Below the pieces are notes generated by a model. That model saw only the letters and a program-made list of their open reading frames with translations, had not been told where the DNA came from and did not search any database. From Glossina fuscipes (Eukaryota > Arthropoda > Insecta > Diptera > Glossinidae): DNA of 64,000 nucleotides. Shown in pieces: positions 37,025 through 48,962 of the stretch. The stretch spans positions 41,398,991 to 41,462,990 of the forward strand of contig NW_023998414.1 of the NCBI RefSeq assembly GCF_014805625.2. Reading direction: 5' to 3'. A program made the position numbers and the translations under genes. Every line of letters begins with the position of its first letter. Positions within the stretch are counted from its first letter, which is position 1.

Positions 37025-39840
37025 AAAAACAAATCTCAAAAACACAATTATTATCATTCTCATCTTTGTCATCTCCGTTTGCGGTTGACTATGGACATGT
37101 AAATGGATGTGCTTGTGCGAATTTATGACTTGAGCTATGTACGTGTATGTGTAGGTATATGTGAGTAAGTGCGTGAATGCCAGATTGGCGAAATAAAATC
37201 TATGATAGTGTAAAACAGCCGCAAAGTATGCCACAACTTTTGTAAGCCTGTTGTTATATTGTTGTTGGACACGCAATAACACACACTTTTGCGCTTTTTG
37301 TAGATGCAAACGTATTGGTTAAACTGTTAGCGACAGTTGTGTAAATAAGAAAAAGGGTGAATAAATGTTTTCTTAACAAAATGACCGAAACCACTCAATC
37401 ACACACGCACACGCACACAAACACTCTTAGGACCTTATCGTTATACCGCATCGTGTTTAGATAACAACGCAGTGACTTTACCTAACAGAGGACAACGCAG
37501 CTTGTTGCTGCTGCGGCTGCTGCTGCTCTTCTGCTATTAAATGCGGTTAATGCTTGCTGACTTGGATAGTTTCAGTTTGGGTAAGTGTATGTGTGTGAGA
37601 ATGTTTTTATACACAAGTGTATACCTGTTATCGTTGATGAATGTTGAATAAATGACATTTGTTTTTAATTACTTCAATTAATTACTTGACTAATATTTTC
37701 AATTTTTTCTTTTCATTCTCCTTCGCCCTCTTCCTTCGAGGAAATTATTGTTAAACGATAATTAAAACGTGTTTTCATTGCGATAACCAATTTATATTAA
37801 TGTCATATGGTGTAACTATATCACCTTGATCAGCATCAAAGTCAATTTAAATTACGGATGAGAAAACTTATGAATTCCACGCCATACCAATACGAAAAAC
37901 CATTCAAAATTGCTTGGCTTGTGGACAATTCTGTACCGCGTACAGATTGTGAGATGTTGTCATCCTTTCCAAAAACTCACTTCCAGAGCGATAATCGTAA
38001 TAGAAAAACCTGTTTGACAGTAAAATTACATTTTTTGACAGCTTGTACTCACAGAATGTAGGGGCTATAGTGGATATAGAGAAAAATTACATGCACATAC
38101 AACATAGAACAATAGTGGAGGGCGTACTTTGCCAACTCAGACAGCCGTTAGTGGGTAACGGTACCTTTGAAATTGATATTTTGCTTATCAAAGTATGCGT
38201 CTTGTGTGTGCATGTGATAACGTGTCATGAAAAAGTTCGTGGCAGTTCGCATCAAAATGAAAATACTTTTCCTTTTTGCTTTCTATTTTGAACAAATTGT
38301 GGGCCCAGTGATCGTGTTAGGCTTCGTTTCAAGTCAGCTTTACGCCAATTAGGAGACTTTTGCGAATAGGGCAAGAAATGGAGGCCGCAGCGAGCAAAGG
38401 CCGCGCTACAATGCCAAACTATATCTATTTTTCCCAAGTTACTTAACATATATATGTCCTCTCGCATCGTCTTTCTATGCCCTTTACTTCAATTCCGCGC
38501 GTTAATCGTCCACATTAATGGCTAGCAGTAAAGCAGCAATTGGAAGCAATTGTCTTGCCAGACTGGAGCCACTTATACTAAGCGAATTCCTTCCAATCCT
38601 AACGAATACAAAGTGTTAGGCGTTACGTTGAGTGCCGTCAATCCGGATTTCGTCACTGTACGGACGACCGGCGCTACCTTGGATCACAATCTGCTGGCAT
38701 CTTTTATCGTTATATGTGATGCACTTTTTTCAGCTCCTTATCAATCCACCCAAAGCAGCGATTGGCAGATGAAAATTCGGTCCATTAAAGAACTCAGTGT
38801 GGAGTCATGTAATACCCAAACGTTGATCTTCTTATTTAAAGTCACTTATTTTTAACTAATGTTTAGTTTCGCGGCAGTGCTATAAGATGACATGTGCCGA
38901 TCTTTGCCGATTCTTTAAAGAATTTCATTGACTTTGTCAACTAGCGGTCGACCAAAACGCGGCGCAAGCAAACTATCTACGTCCGGCCGATTCTGGTAGC
39001 ATATCTTCAACGTCATTGCCACGAATGTTTGATCGCCTTCCGAACATACTCTGCTCGTCTACCGTCGTTTCTATGACACTACCGATACCTAATTTCATTA
39101 TAACATTTTCGTGTTGCCAACTGTGATTAATTTTTCCGCCAATTTCCAGCTCCACGACTGAAGCCAGCTGGTAGTGTATGTATAAATTGACGATCATTTC
39201 TCACACGCGTTATACTTTATAATAGTATGACTTAAGCGGATTAGTATTATGAAGATTACTCGACTCCCAAGTCATCTATTGGGATAATCGCCACCATCGT
39301 TTTCCTTGACGTTTTATATAAATGAAGTGGCAAGTGTATGTGCATCGACGCCAGAGGAAATTGTGACGGACAAAATGATTTAGTAGTCTATCTACCAGCT
39401 GCCGATGAGACTTGCGTCTATAGGATCGAAATTTAATTTTTGAAGTGCGTCTTCCCTGCTAGCCATAGCATTTAAGAAATTTGTATAGGTGTGTGTGTGT
39501 ACTGTGCCCTTTGGGAACATTTTAATAGGTTAAGTTGAAGTTTATTATGGGTTGTTGCGAAGGACGGAATTTTGTAAATATGAGGTTATGTATAATTAAT
39601 TTCGTGGACGAATTTTGAATGTCTTGCTATCATTACCTTACATTCCCTCTGCACTCGGTCTCTGAAGCAAAGCGTCAACCCTTTCATTGTGCCATCAAAT
39701 CGTATACATTATGTTAAGACTAATTTTTCGTAACTACCTTATATGCTTTCAACTGTTGATTACGATTTAACAGGTAACTATTCATATTTGATAACTGACT
39801 CGGTTTCGATTCCTAACTTGTTTTGAGGTCTCTAAAATTT
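37025..39840. other. Intergenic or 5' region, no coding gene recognised
   Basis: A TATA box and CAG-rich potential 5' exon on the minus strand lie at 37482-37611 (separate entry). A 101-codon frame at 38550-38855 (+) is less A/T-rich than its surroundings but shows no motif or exon partner. Nothing else is supported. Confidence 0.4.
37482..37611 (-). promoter_or_regulatory. Candidate TATA promoter and non-coding first exon
   Basis: The minus strand has TATAAAA (37611-37605). About 75 bases further on is a CAG-rich stretch (CAGCAGCAGCCGCAGCAGC region, about 37530-37505) without ATG. It ends TCTGTTAG at 37482, followed by the donor GTAAAGT. It lies 2.4 kb upstream of the first placed transporter exon in the same orientation, so it could be its 5' untranslated exon. 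Position and signals are seen; the assignment is inference. Confidence 0.3.
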
Positions 39841-40115
39841 AGTTGTGATTCTGGGCCTGATGGCATTCCATCGTGCTCTGTGCAAAACATGCTCTAATGA
39901 GGTACGCAGTCATATTTTCGCGACTTTTAATCACTCCTTGGAATCAGATGCTTCCCCTTTGTGTTGGAAGGGTAGTTCTTAAAGTCCTTATTCCATCTCA
40001 CAAATGTGGAAACCGACATCGCGTTAATAATTATAGAGGCATTGCCAAGTTGAGTATCTTATCTAAATGGTTTGATCGAATTGTTACTCAGCAAATAGCT
40101 GTTGCTAAGTAAGAA
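39841..40115 (+). mobile_element. LINE reverse transcriptase fragment (N-terminal RT motifs)
   Basis: Frames in sequence give SGPDGIPSC (about 39850-39880), then a line ending in NNYRGIAKLSILSKWFDRIV (40028-40090). These are the GPDGIP and NYRxISxLSxxxKxFExIV motifs of jockey-group reverse transcriptases, with frameshifts between. It is a short dead fragment; the rest of the element was not recognised. Confidence 0.65.
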
Positions 40116-43100
40116 CTACTCAGTTATTGTCTAAGAAGGATGTAATTATTTCACTATCCATAAACTTGTGAAGCCTTTCTCTCCTGGAAGCCGAGAAAAA
40201 GTATCGAAAGAAATGCCTTTTTTCCTGTCGTAAAAAGAGGACTTTTTTTCTCCGAAGTAGGTCTCTGCTATGGAAGGCATCAAACATATTCTTCCTACCC
40301 AGTTAGTTCTGATGGTAATGCGAAGTACTAAAGAGCTAGGATACAGTGAGAGATTGACAGTGTTGATGTCGTCTCCTAAAGCATTTTTCGTCGAAAGAGG
40401 ATAGTGTACTAGATAACGTATGAAAGAGCCAAAGGCAAATGTGGGTTCGGCTGCGTACGCAAGTCGTAAGACGATCAGTCGACAAAATGAACGTGTCCAC
40501 CCCGACCAGGTTTCCCAAAGAAGAACTCCTCCCAGTAACTATGGTGCACTTCTCATCAGATTAATAGAGAAATGGATTTTTGCCAAACCGTTCGGTACGG
40601 TTCTTCGGGGAGTATTGTGGTAGCTGTTACTGCCCCGAATTTTCATGGGATGTTCGGTCGGCCCCAACGCTGATCAGTGTTGCGAAATAAATGGCCGATG
40701 CCCATTTCTGCTTCATCGTGGCACCTCAGCAGCAGTAGTGTCTCGAGTTAGTAAAGCACTTGACAAAAAAATAATTCATTTTAGGAGTTTTCAAAATGTA
40801 TTTCTGAGTATCATGTATGACGTGGCCATGATATTTACCCTAAAGGCGTGTGAGCATACGGTTAAGGTTATGGTGACATGTGGGCCGACATTGTTCTTAT
40901 TTTATATTTAAGGTATTAAGCTCATCGTTCTTCAATTTGTTACATAGATTAATTAAATATGTGCACAGTTTATTTAATGATATGAGTACTAAATGAGAGA
41001 GCCATTGTATCCGATTATGAATGAATTTTTTAATGCTTCGCATTGCTTCAGAATATTATACAAACAATATTCAGATCCAATTTTCTGTTAATTTGAGAAC
41101 TTATTTCGGAAAAAAAAAAAAAAAAAATGTATGTACATAACACACATTGAGATACAATGACAGGACGGACCGAGGGACAAACAAATATGATTGAACGGAT
41201 TATGCTAATTGTGCTAATTAAATACGTATGTACATAGCATATATGTCTACAAATAAGTAAATGTGTGGGTGTGTGTATTAGTGTTGTATATGCCGTACAA
41301 ATATTTGACAAATATTCGTAAATGCATTCTCTGGCATTATGGTAGAAAATTTACAATCTTATCAATAATGCAAATTTTTCGATAATAATTAACGAAATGA
41401 AAAATGATTAAACACTTCCCAGCATACGCATGAGCAACTACATCGGTTTTGAAATTTTTGTTCGATTTATTAGTATCGTGTTGGCTTCGCACTTCTCCTT
41501 AGAAACTAAGTAGAAACGTTAAATACCTTATATTACATCCATTTCGGCTAATTCTTCACCTATATGATCATAAACACACGATGACAAACTCAGATGTCAA
41601 ATAATTATTTGGTTCGAATTTCCATCCATAAAACGTTGTAAACTCGACTTTATTGTCATGCGAATAGTTACTTATAAGGGCGGGTGTACAAAATATATTT
41701 CCATTCAATTCAAATTTTCGATATTTACTTTGTACGCGATTTTTATCGAAAAATATTAAAAATTGTAGCTTGCGTATGTAGACAGACAGGTAGGCAGGAA
41801 GGCATACAGGCAGACGGATAGACGAGTCTACATTGACGACAAAAATGATTTTAAATCGTTCGGTAGAATAAAAACTGAATCTATTTCAAGTCCAATTGGA
41901 TTTTACATGCATTCGAACGAACTTAGCACACCCTGTACCCTGCCTGTATCAGTGATGTGAAAGCAAAAAAAAATAATATTCTTTAGCGCATTTATTAAGC
42001 CAAGCAAGATATAAAATAGGAAAATGAATACATGTTTATATAGTTTAACACGATTACTTAAGGACTTGAAAGACTTGCTGAAGTGCTCTTAGATGCTAAC
42101 GAATAATAACAGATATAAGAGGAAAGTACTCTATACGCTACAGAAATACGCATACATATGTAAATGCGTGAAAACATCTTCGTATGCTTTGGGAATTCAA
42201 AAGGGGTAAATTAAAATAAATAAGTACTAGAAACAGTTTGTAGTGCTATAGGCTCCACACAAACGCGCATACACAAATACATTTGTATATGTATACACAC
42301 ACACACACACACACACACTCACGAACAAAACAATGAGCTGAGACCTTTTAAACAAGTTTTTTTTTGATATTGTTAAACCATTTCAGAAATGTAAGCAAAA
42401 AAAAAAAAGAGAATTCTTTCAGAAACCACACAACACAAGCAACATTTTGTCGCCAAAAGTTACGTTACGTGTATATATGTTGGGAGAAGATAGTGATTGT
42501 CTCCATATTCCTGTTATCGCATTGTCTTACGTACATGCTCGTGGGGGATACAATTCGTTCGTATGCAATTAAAATCACGCATAATATCAGCTGAGAGAAA
42601 TAAAATAAAATTTATACGTATAGCATACATAGCAGAGCGTATGAGTGTTCTCAGCTATCGTATGAATAAAAAACTCCAACTAACGCTGAGGTAGTCTTAA
42701 GGAAAATAATTAAAATGAATTTCAAAATTTAATTCAATTCAAGAGTGATGGATGAACTCTTATGGTAATTGTATGCTTGTCTTATTCTACTTGATTGAGG
42801 TGATGCTCATTGCACTCGTTTGCTGCCAAAGTTGAAAGTTAATTGTTACCATTTCTGGGGTTCATTTTCAATTTCTATTTACACTTGGGTAAAATTAATT
42901 AATTTATTTAAACAATTACAAACAAAAACCAAACATCAGTAATACACGATAACAACATGAGCAACAACAACTTGCCAGCATAAATCAAGCTGCTCTATAC
43001 GACTTTATCTTAAACAAGACAAGGTATCGATTCATTTTTCGTCTTTGTACGAAATCTGGGATATATGTCCGCCTTAGGTTGTAAGCGAAGAATTTTAAGG

Positions 43101-43820
43101 GCGTTTATCACGCGATGGAATATCCTGATGATAGAATAAATGATTCATCAACAGCTAAGCTATTCGGAAGCTCTTGAAGTATTTGAGTTGGATTTTCGCT
43201 CGGTAAGTCAAGTTGCAATGCATTGTCTTTGAACTTTCTTGGTCTTCTAGATTTCTTCAAATCAAGCAACAAAAATGACGAAAGTCTGTGTACTCTGTGT
43301 GGATAACTCAGTAATACTAAATGGAAAACGGTTATTTTATATAAAGAAAGCTCAAAATCATCCAATTTAACCGTTGTGCACATTGATACTTTGCATTACT
43401 GGTACCATTGCCACTAATGCATAAGCATTTATTGAAATTTTTTTTTGTTTTTTTTTGTTAAATCGTTTCTAATTTTTATTGAACTTTTAACTTTGTATTA
43501 TAATAAGCGAGATGAGTGGACGCGAGTATTTAACAGTGGACGCTCTGCCCGGCTATTACGTTTTTCTCCTATGGTAAGTCGTTTTTGAATCAACAAATAA
43601 TTCTCTGCCAAAGGTCAAAGTTTTTTATCGAACGGAAGTCGTGGAATGAAGTCATTCGTTTACCTTTACACCTTTTACCTTAGATGTGTCTTAGTTACGA
43701 TTACAAAATTTTGTCAATTCATTTGTATACTCAGTTAAGTTGAGAAGAGAAATGTCGTTCCTTGTCCTTGTTTTATTTTTTATCTGCACATAAGCACTAG
43801 TTGCTGTACTGTTTTTTTAC
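40116..43820. other. Intergenic DNA, no gene recognised
   Basis: It contains an AC array (42295-42318) and a GACA/GGCA-rich fragment at about 41765-41860 resembling the core of the palindrome-repeat family. A lone start-codon-to-donor segment at 43512-43573 is discussed in the findings. Short frames have no motif. Confidence 0.5.
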
Positions 43821-44663
43821 ACTTATCACCGAAGGATGAAGGGTATATTTATTTTGCCAAGAGTTTTGCAACGCCTAGAAGGACGCTCCCAACTATATAT
43901 ATTCTATATACAACTATATATATTCTTGATCAGCATCAAATTCTAAATCGTTTTAAACATGTTCATCTGTCCCTTCAGTCGCCTGATCGTAATAATAAAG
44001 CTATCATCTTCAAATTGCGCAAAAATATTGGAAGTTCTTGCACGCAGCTTGGTATTGAAAATGGGCCAAATCGGTTGAAGGAACCGCCCACAATACTGAG
44101 CAAACCTATGTTTTTTAAAGGGAATGAAAAATTGGTTTGTGCTCATTACTCAAAAACTAGGGGCAGGTAAATGTACAAAAATTTGAACGCATATTCTATG
44201 AGCGATGCTGTAGCATCTGTGCATAAAAATGGAAAAAATTGACCACGCCTATCCAACATTATAGTGCATTAAAATTTAACTATGTCTTCAATACCTTTAT
44301 AACGCGCAGAAACAAGCATCAAAAACCCCATAGAGTGGACAAATTCTTGACTAGTTACAACTCTTGAATTGACCTGAACATGTCCGTCCGTCCGTTTGCC
44401 TGTCTGTGCAACTGGATTTTTGTGCAAAACATTCTCTCGAAGACATTGCAAAAGAATTGGAAATTGACCCAAACTTTTCGAAGGACACGCCTACCACGCC
44501 CACATGCCTCTGCGGCAAAAACTTTTATGTTCAAAATAGAAGAAACCACCTGCGCCAACTCCATATTATAGAGGATGAGAATTTTGTTCTTTTGCTTGTT
44601 CTTTCTGTGTTTCTTTGGGACAAACTGGGCTGACGGGTGTAAAAGATTCGGTCGCGACCGAAT
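43821..44663 (-). repeat. Composite palindrome-ended dispersed repeat, full-length copy 2
   Basis: In minus orientation it begins with the perfect palindrome ATTCGGTCGCGACCGAAT (44663-44646) and CTTTTACACCCGTC. Module 1 includes GTGGGCGTGGTAGGCGTGTCC and the GACGGACGGACATG tract. The linker GTTATAAAGGTATTG is at about 44304-44290. Module 2 has GTTGGATAGGCGTGGTC and the TTGATCAGCATC core in the opposite sense. It ends CCTTCGGTGATAAG near 43821. Length and module order match the copies at 2731 and 45703. Confidence 0.75.
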
Positions 44664-45025
44664 TTAATTTTCTTAGTTGCTTTTTTTTCTTAATAGTTGT
44701 ATTAAGAATAGCTGATGCGATGCTTTTTTTTTGGTGAAGGCGATGCGATCAAAGAGAAAGAAAATTAACTTAAAATGTCACAGGCAAGACTGTTAGGATG
44801 TACACATAACCTTGACATAAGCAGATTGGATTTATAAGGAATTCATTCTTAAGTATAACAAAAATGTAAAATGTTTTCAGTTCAAAAGAAATTGAAAAAG
44901 TTGCTATTAAGTTAAGCATTTGGATGCTGATGCTGATGCAGATATATTTTAAGAAAAAAAAAATATCAAGGTTAAGGACACTTTGTATACGCATTCGCAT
45001 GAAGTCAATCCTTATTTCAGGTAAC

Positions 45026-45053
45026 AATAATAATAATAATAATAATAATAATA
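45026..45053. repeat. (AAT)n microsatellite
   Basis: About nine AAT units without interruption. Confidence 0.9.
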
Positions 45054-45702
45054 ACGGCATAAATTGCATAGACATATTACAAAGTCGCGATATTCACCAC
45101 TAAATAGCAAAAATCCAGTCGAGTTGAAATGTGTTGCGCCTGTCAACCTTGGACAACATTTAAAAAAAACACAAAAAAAAAAAGAAACGAAATAATTGTG
45201 TAGAATATCCGAAATGTTAAATTATGAAAAAGAAAACTGGGGGACGAAGAAGAGAGTAAAGATAGTAAGAAAGGACTTTTGCAAAATATTTTCAATGAAA
45301 TTTTACTGAAGGAGAAAACCATCAAAATACCTTTTCGCGATAAACGACAAACGAATGGTGTTGAGATGTTGAGACAACAACAACAGAGGGTTCTGTCTCG
45401 CCGATTCTTCTCTTCTTCCTTGACAAGGAGACTTCCACCCAATATTTTACGCGCTTCCAAATGTCTCATCTGCGAGTTTTATAAGACCATATATAGCATA
45501 TAGAGCAAGGGGCATTTAAGAAAAAACCGATTTCTTACACTGACTTATTAAAATCACAAACGGTTTATTTAGTTCACTTGAAGCAAAAATCATTCAAGTT
45601 TTTTTTTTTTTTCTTTTTCATTTGTAAGTAACAATAAGGGATTACTTTGCTGCTTAAATATTTCGATTGAAGGCGAAAAGAAAAGACAAGCAAGAGAACT
45701 AT

Positions 45703-46521
45703 ATTCGACCGCGACCGAATGTTCTATTCTACATCCATCGCCCTTATCCCAAAAAAAAAAGAAAGACTTAAAAAAGGGAAAAAACTACATATTCATTCTC
45801 TGTAATATGAAGTGGGCGCGGCCGTGTTTTTGGTTGCTTTCAGAATAAAAATGCAAATTTGTATGGTGTCTGTGCTAAAGTATACGAGTGACAAGCAAAA
45901 ACGCGGCCAGCAGTATTCATCGCACAGGCGCGGGGGCATTGTAGGCGCGACCTTTGGAAGGTTTGGTTCATTTTAATGGCGACTGTTTACCACCGATACT
46001 ACCCGCTTGGGTAGATGGACGGATGGACATGATTAGGTACTTTTGAGCGTCATAAAGGTTTTGAGAAAACAAATGTAACTTTGATACATTACGATATTGG
46101 GCGGGCGTGGTCAATTAGTTCCATTTACGTTTCAATTTTTATAAATCTATCTGCAGTGGTTTTTAAGTGATAAGAAAAAAAACCTATTTTTTTTTTTTTG
46201 GTTTTAAAAAACCGAGATGTTCTCGCTTTATGTGCTACTGTTGGTATGTCTTTCGTTCGATTTGGCCGATTTTCAATTCCTATCCGCCAGCTACGACTGC
46301 CAAATTTGAATTTGAAGATAGCTTCATTTTTGCCGCCAGGGGAATGTCTAAAACCGATATTACGCCGACGGACTGAGTGGCATGCTTAGATCGATGCAGA
46401 ATTTGATGCAGATCAAGAATGTATGTACTTTGTGTGGTCACTGTAGCTGCTTTCTGGGCGTTGCAAGCGTTTGGACAAAATGAACAAAATGAACCTTATC
46501 CTTCGATGAGGATGCGTATAA
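45703..46521 (+). repeat. Composite palindrome-ended dispersed repeat, full-length copy 3
   Basis: It begins ATTCGACCGCGACCGAAT (45703-45720), then TTCTATTCTACATCCATCGC. Module 1 ends with GATGGACGGATGGACATG. The linker CATAAAGGTTTTGAG starts at 46051. Module 2 has GGGCGGGCGTGGTCAATT, a TTTGAATTTGAAGATAGCTTC line, GCATGCTTAGATCGATGC and GGGCGTTGCAAGCGTTTGGAC. It ends CCTTCGATGAGGATGCGTATAAA. Its 819 bp match copies 1 and 2. Confidence 0.75.
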
Positions 46522-47864
46522 AAAAAAAAAAATCAGATTTAATAGCTGACTAATTTACGAAGATTCCTTCCACAGTAACTTAAGCCCATGGCCACATTCG
46601 CAGCCACACTTATGGCCACATCCTCTGAACATGGATCTAATTATCTTCACAGATGCAATCTACCCACTGTGTGATATTATTTGCGCTTTTTAACATCAAT
46701 GCGTCTACACATTAAACCCAATGGAATTTTTATGGTGTAATTGCCCTCTCAACTGATATTACTCTAAACTCTAAACGAACTTCGTATCGGTTGACTATTG
46801 AAAACCGAATATTTATGTTAGGAATAATCAAAGTTTTCTGACTATTCATCTCGATCAAGTTAACGTACATGTATGCCACCCTACAGAATGAAACAACGAA
46901 GCGCAACAGACTCGCCTGGTATATGAATTCCAACTAACTAACATTTTCATACTCTGCACAATGTGTGGCATAGAGGACGAAAAGAATGAACGTTGCTTAC
47001 GAAAACCTCTAATGAAAGGTCGGTACACGTTACGTATTAATCGGTAACTAAAACTAATTGGAAAGTGGACGATTTTTTTATATTTAAATGAAGTTATATA
47101 TCAAGAATTCGCTTCAAGGAGAATATTATATGATTTTCATATTCATTTAAGACGCATATGGCGTAATGCTTAAGAAATGTAGAAAATTGTACAAAAGGAT
47201 AAGTAACGCTTCAGCAGCAGTGGATGAGAAAAAAAGATGACAATCGGAGCCGGTGCAGCAAATCTTAAACATAATCAAGATCGGTGTATACGATAACTGA
47301 ATGCAAGAGTTTGAGAAATAGAAATTCATTTCATATTTATATCTTACACGAAAAATTAATATACATTCACATGCAGACATTCATTTTAGAGCCTTTCACA
47401 AATCGTACGAAAATATATTAAAGGCATCCAAAATTAGATTCTTGTTGCAATACGTTTATCGCTCGGTCGGTTGTTTTGATGGCCTCATCACTTTTTAGTC
47501 CCTCTCTCTCTCTCTCTCTCTCTCTTTTTTTCTTTCTTCCTCCCTCTCTGTTTCTATGTATATCTGTGCTCATGTGTGTCACTAACTGTTGCCCATATTG
47601 GCATCTGGGCAACTGGAGATATTTTTTGCTATGTTTAAGTAAATCTCTTTTAACGTAAGTGTGAAGCTCGACTATTAGTAAATGTTGTCACAACGGAAAG
47701 GTGGAAACTTAATTCTATGTAGGCATTTTGCCGCCCTCCACTGCTAATGGGGAGGAAAATTTTTAAATATAAGCTTTTCAAGTTAAAGTTCACACTATAA
47801 ACACACACACACACGCTCACACACACCTCTTTTGTTTTATACGCATTCATTCAGAATCATTTTT

Positions 47865-47913
47865 AATCAATTTAAGCATGTCCATCGGTCTGATGTCTGC
47901 CTATGTATGTTTG

Positions 47914-47951
<38 letters not shown>
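47865..47951 (-). repeat. mini-me-like fragment: (GTCY)n followed by (TA)n
   Basis: TTTAAGCATGTCCATCGGTCTGATGTCTG is the antisense of the family's CAGACGGACATGCTTAAA line. A TA array (47919-47951) follows directly. The pairing of these two proto-microsatellites is the hallmark described for dipteran mini-me elements. Confidence 0.5.
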
Positions 47952-47955
<4 letters not shown>

Positions 47956-48869
47956 ATCATTCGATATCTGTTTTTTTTTTTTTAATATGACCAGTCCCCT
48001 ATTCACAAACACGATGTCGGGCAGCAAGACGTGACGAAAGGGATAGCAAGCGAATGCGATGGCCGCAATCTAGTAAATGTGCGCCCAATCGATAGGTGCT
48101 ACATCTTCACCGACTGAGCACTTACTTTAGCTGGAAAGAGAGCTACAAAGTAAACTCTCTGCCATACTTGCGAGTTGCACCCGCGAATACTGATTCGATA
48201 GTCGGGCTTCTTATCGTGAACATCGGTGCACGTATCGTAAAACCTCATTATATATTTTGATGAATCTTCGCAAATGCTGAGAAATTCAAGACTTTTGGTA
48301 AAAGACCGGCAATTTCACCTTCTAAACCGATAGCAGCTAGTGTCTAATAATAAATGATAGTGCTGAGCAAAATCATTTAATTAAAACTGGCTATATTCAT
48401 ATAATATATATATAGATGTCAACCCTTAAACGCATATTGTTGCCAATTGTCTACATTCCAGTTCCACTTAATTTTACGATTTAAAGTTAAATTGACACAC
48501 TCAGAAAAAATTTTTCCGAACGGATTTCTACTAAAAAATTCGCAATACTTGACAAAGCCTAATAAAAATACGAAATCTCTCATAATTAGAACATGATCAT
48601 ATCCTGCGATAAACGTCAGATTAAATCATTATCAATTTAATGTTTTCTAGTTATTTTGAAAGTTGAGTATGTAACCCACCATATATATTATCATCTCGAG
48701 CATTTCTTATTCTGTGATATATATAGGCATAGGCATAGGCAAACAAGTTTCCCTTTTTAGCCAGTCGCCAGTAGCATATATATATATATATATATGTACA
48801 TATTTATAAAATCAATATGTAATATACCTATGATCAAATTTTTTTTTCGCGGGTCGTCTATCGGCTTTA

Positions 48870-48962
48870 TTGAACACTTTATCGCACGTGACATTTGAAC
48901 CCATGACTATCGAAATTCTTAGACTAGTCGGCTACTCAGGCGGATATCAGATCCTATAGCGA
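48870..48962 (-). repeat. tRNA-like SINE candidate
   Basis: The minus strand has GAGTAGCCGACTAG, resembling an A box (TRGYNNANNNG), and about 30 bases later a B-box-like GGGTTCAAATGTC. No tail or target duplication was recognised. Confidence 0.35.
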
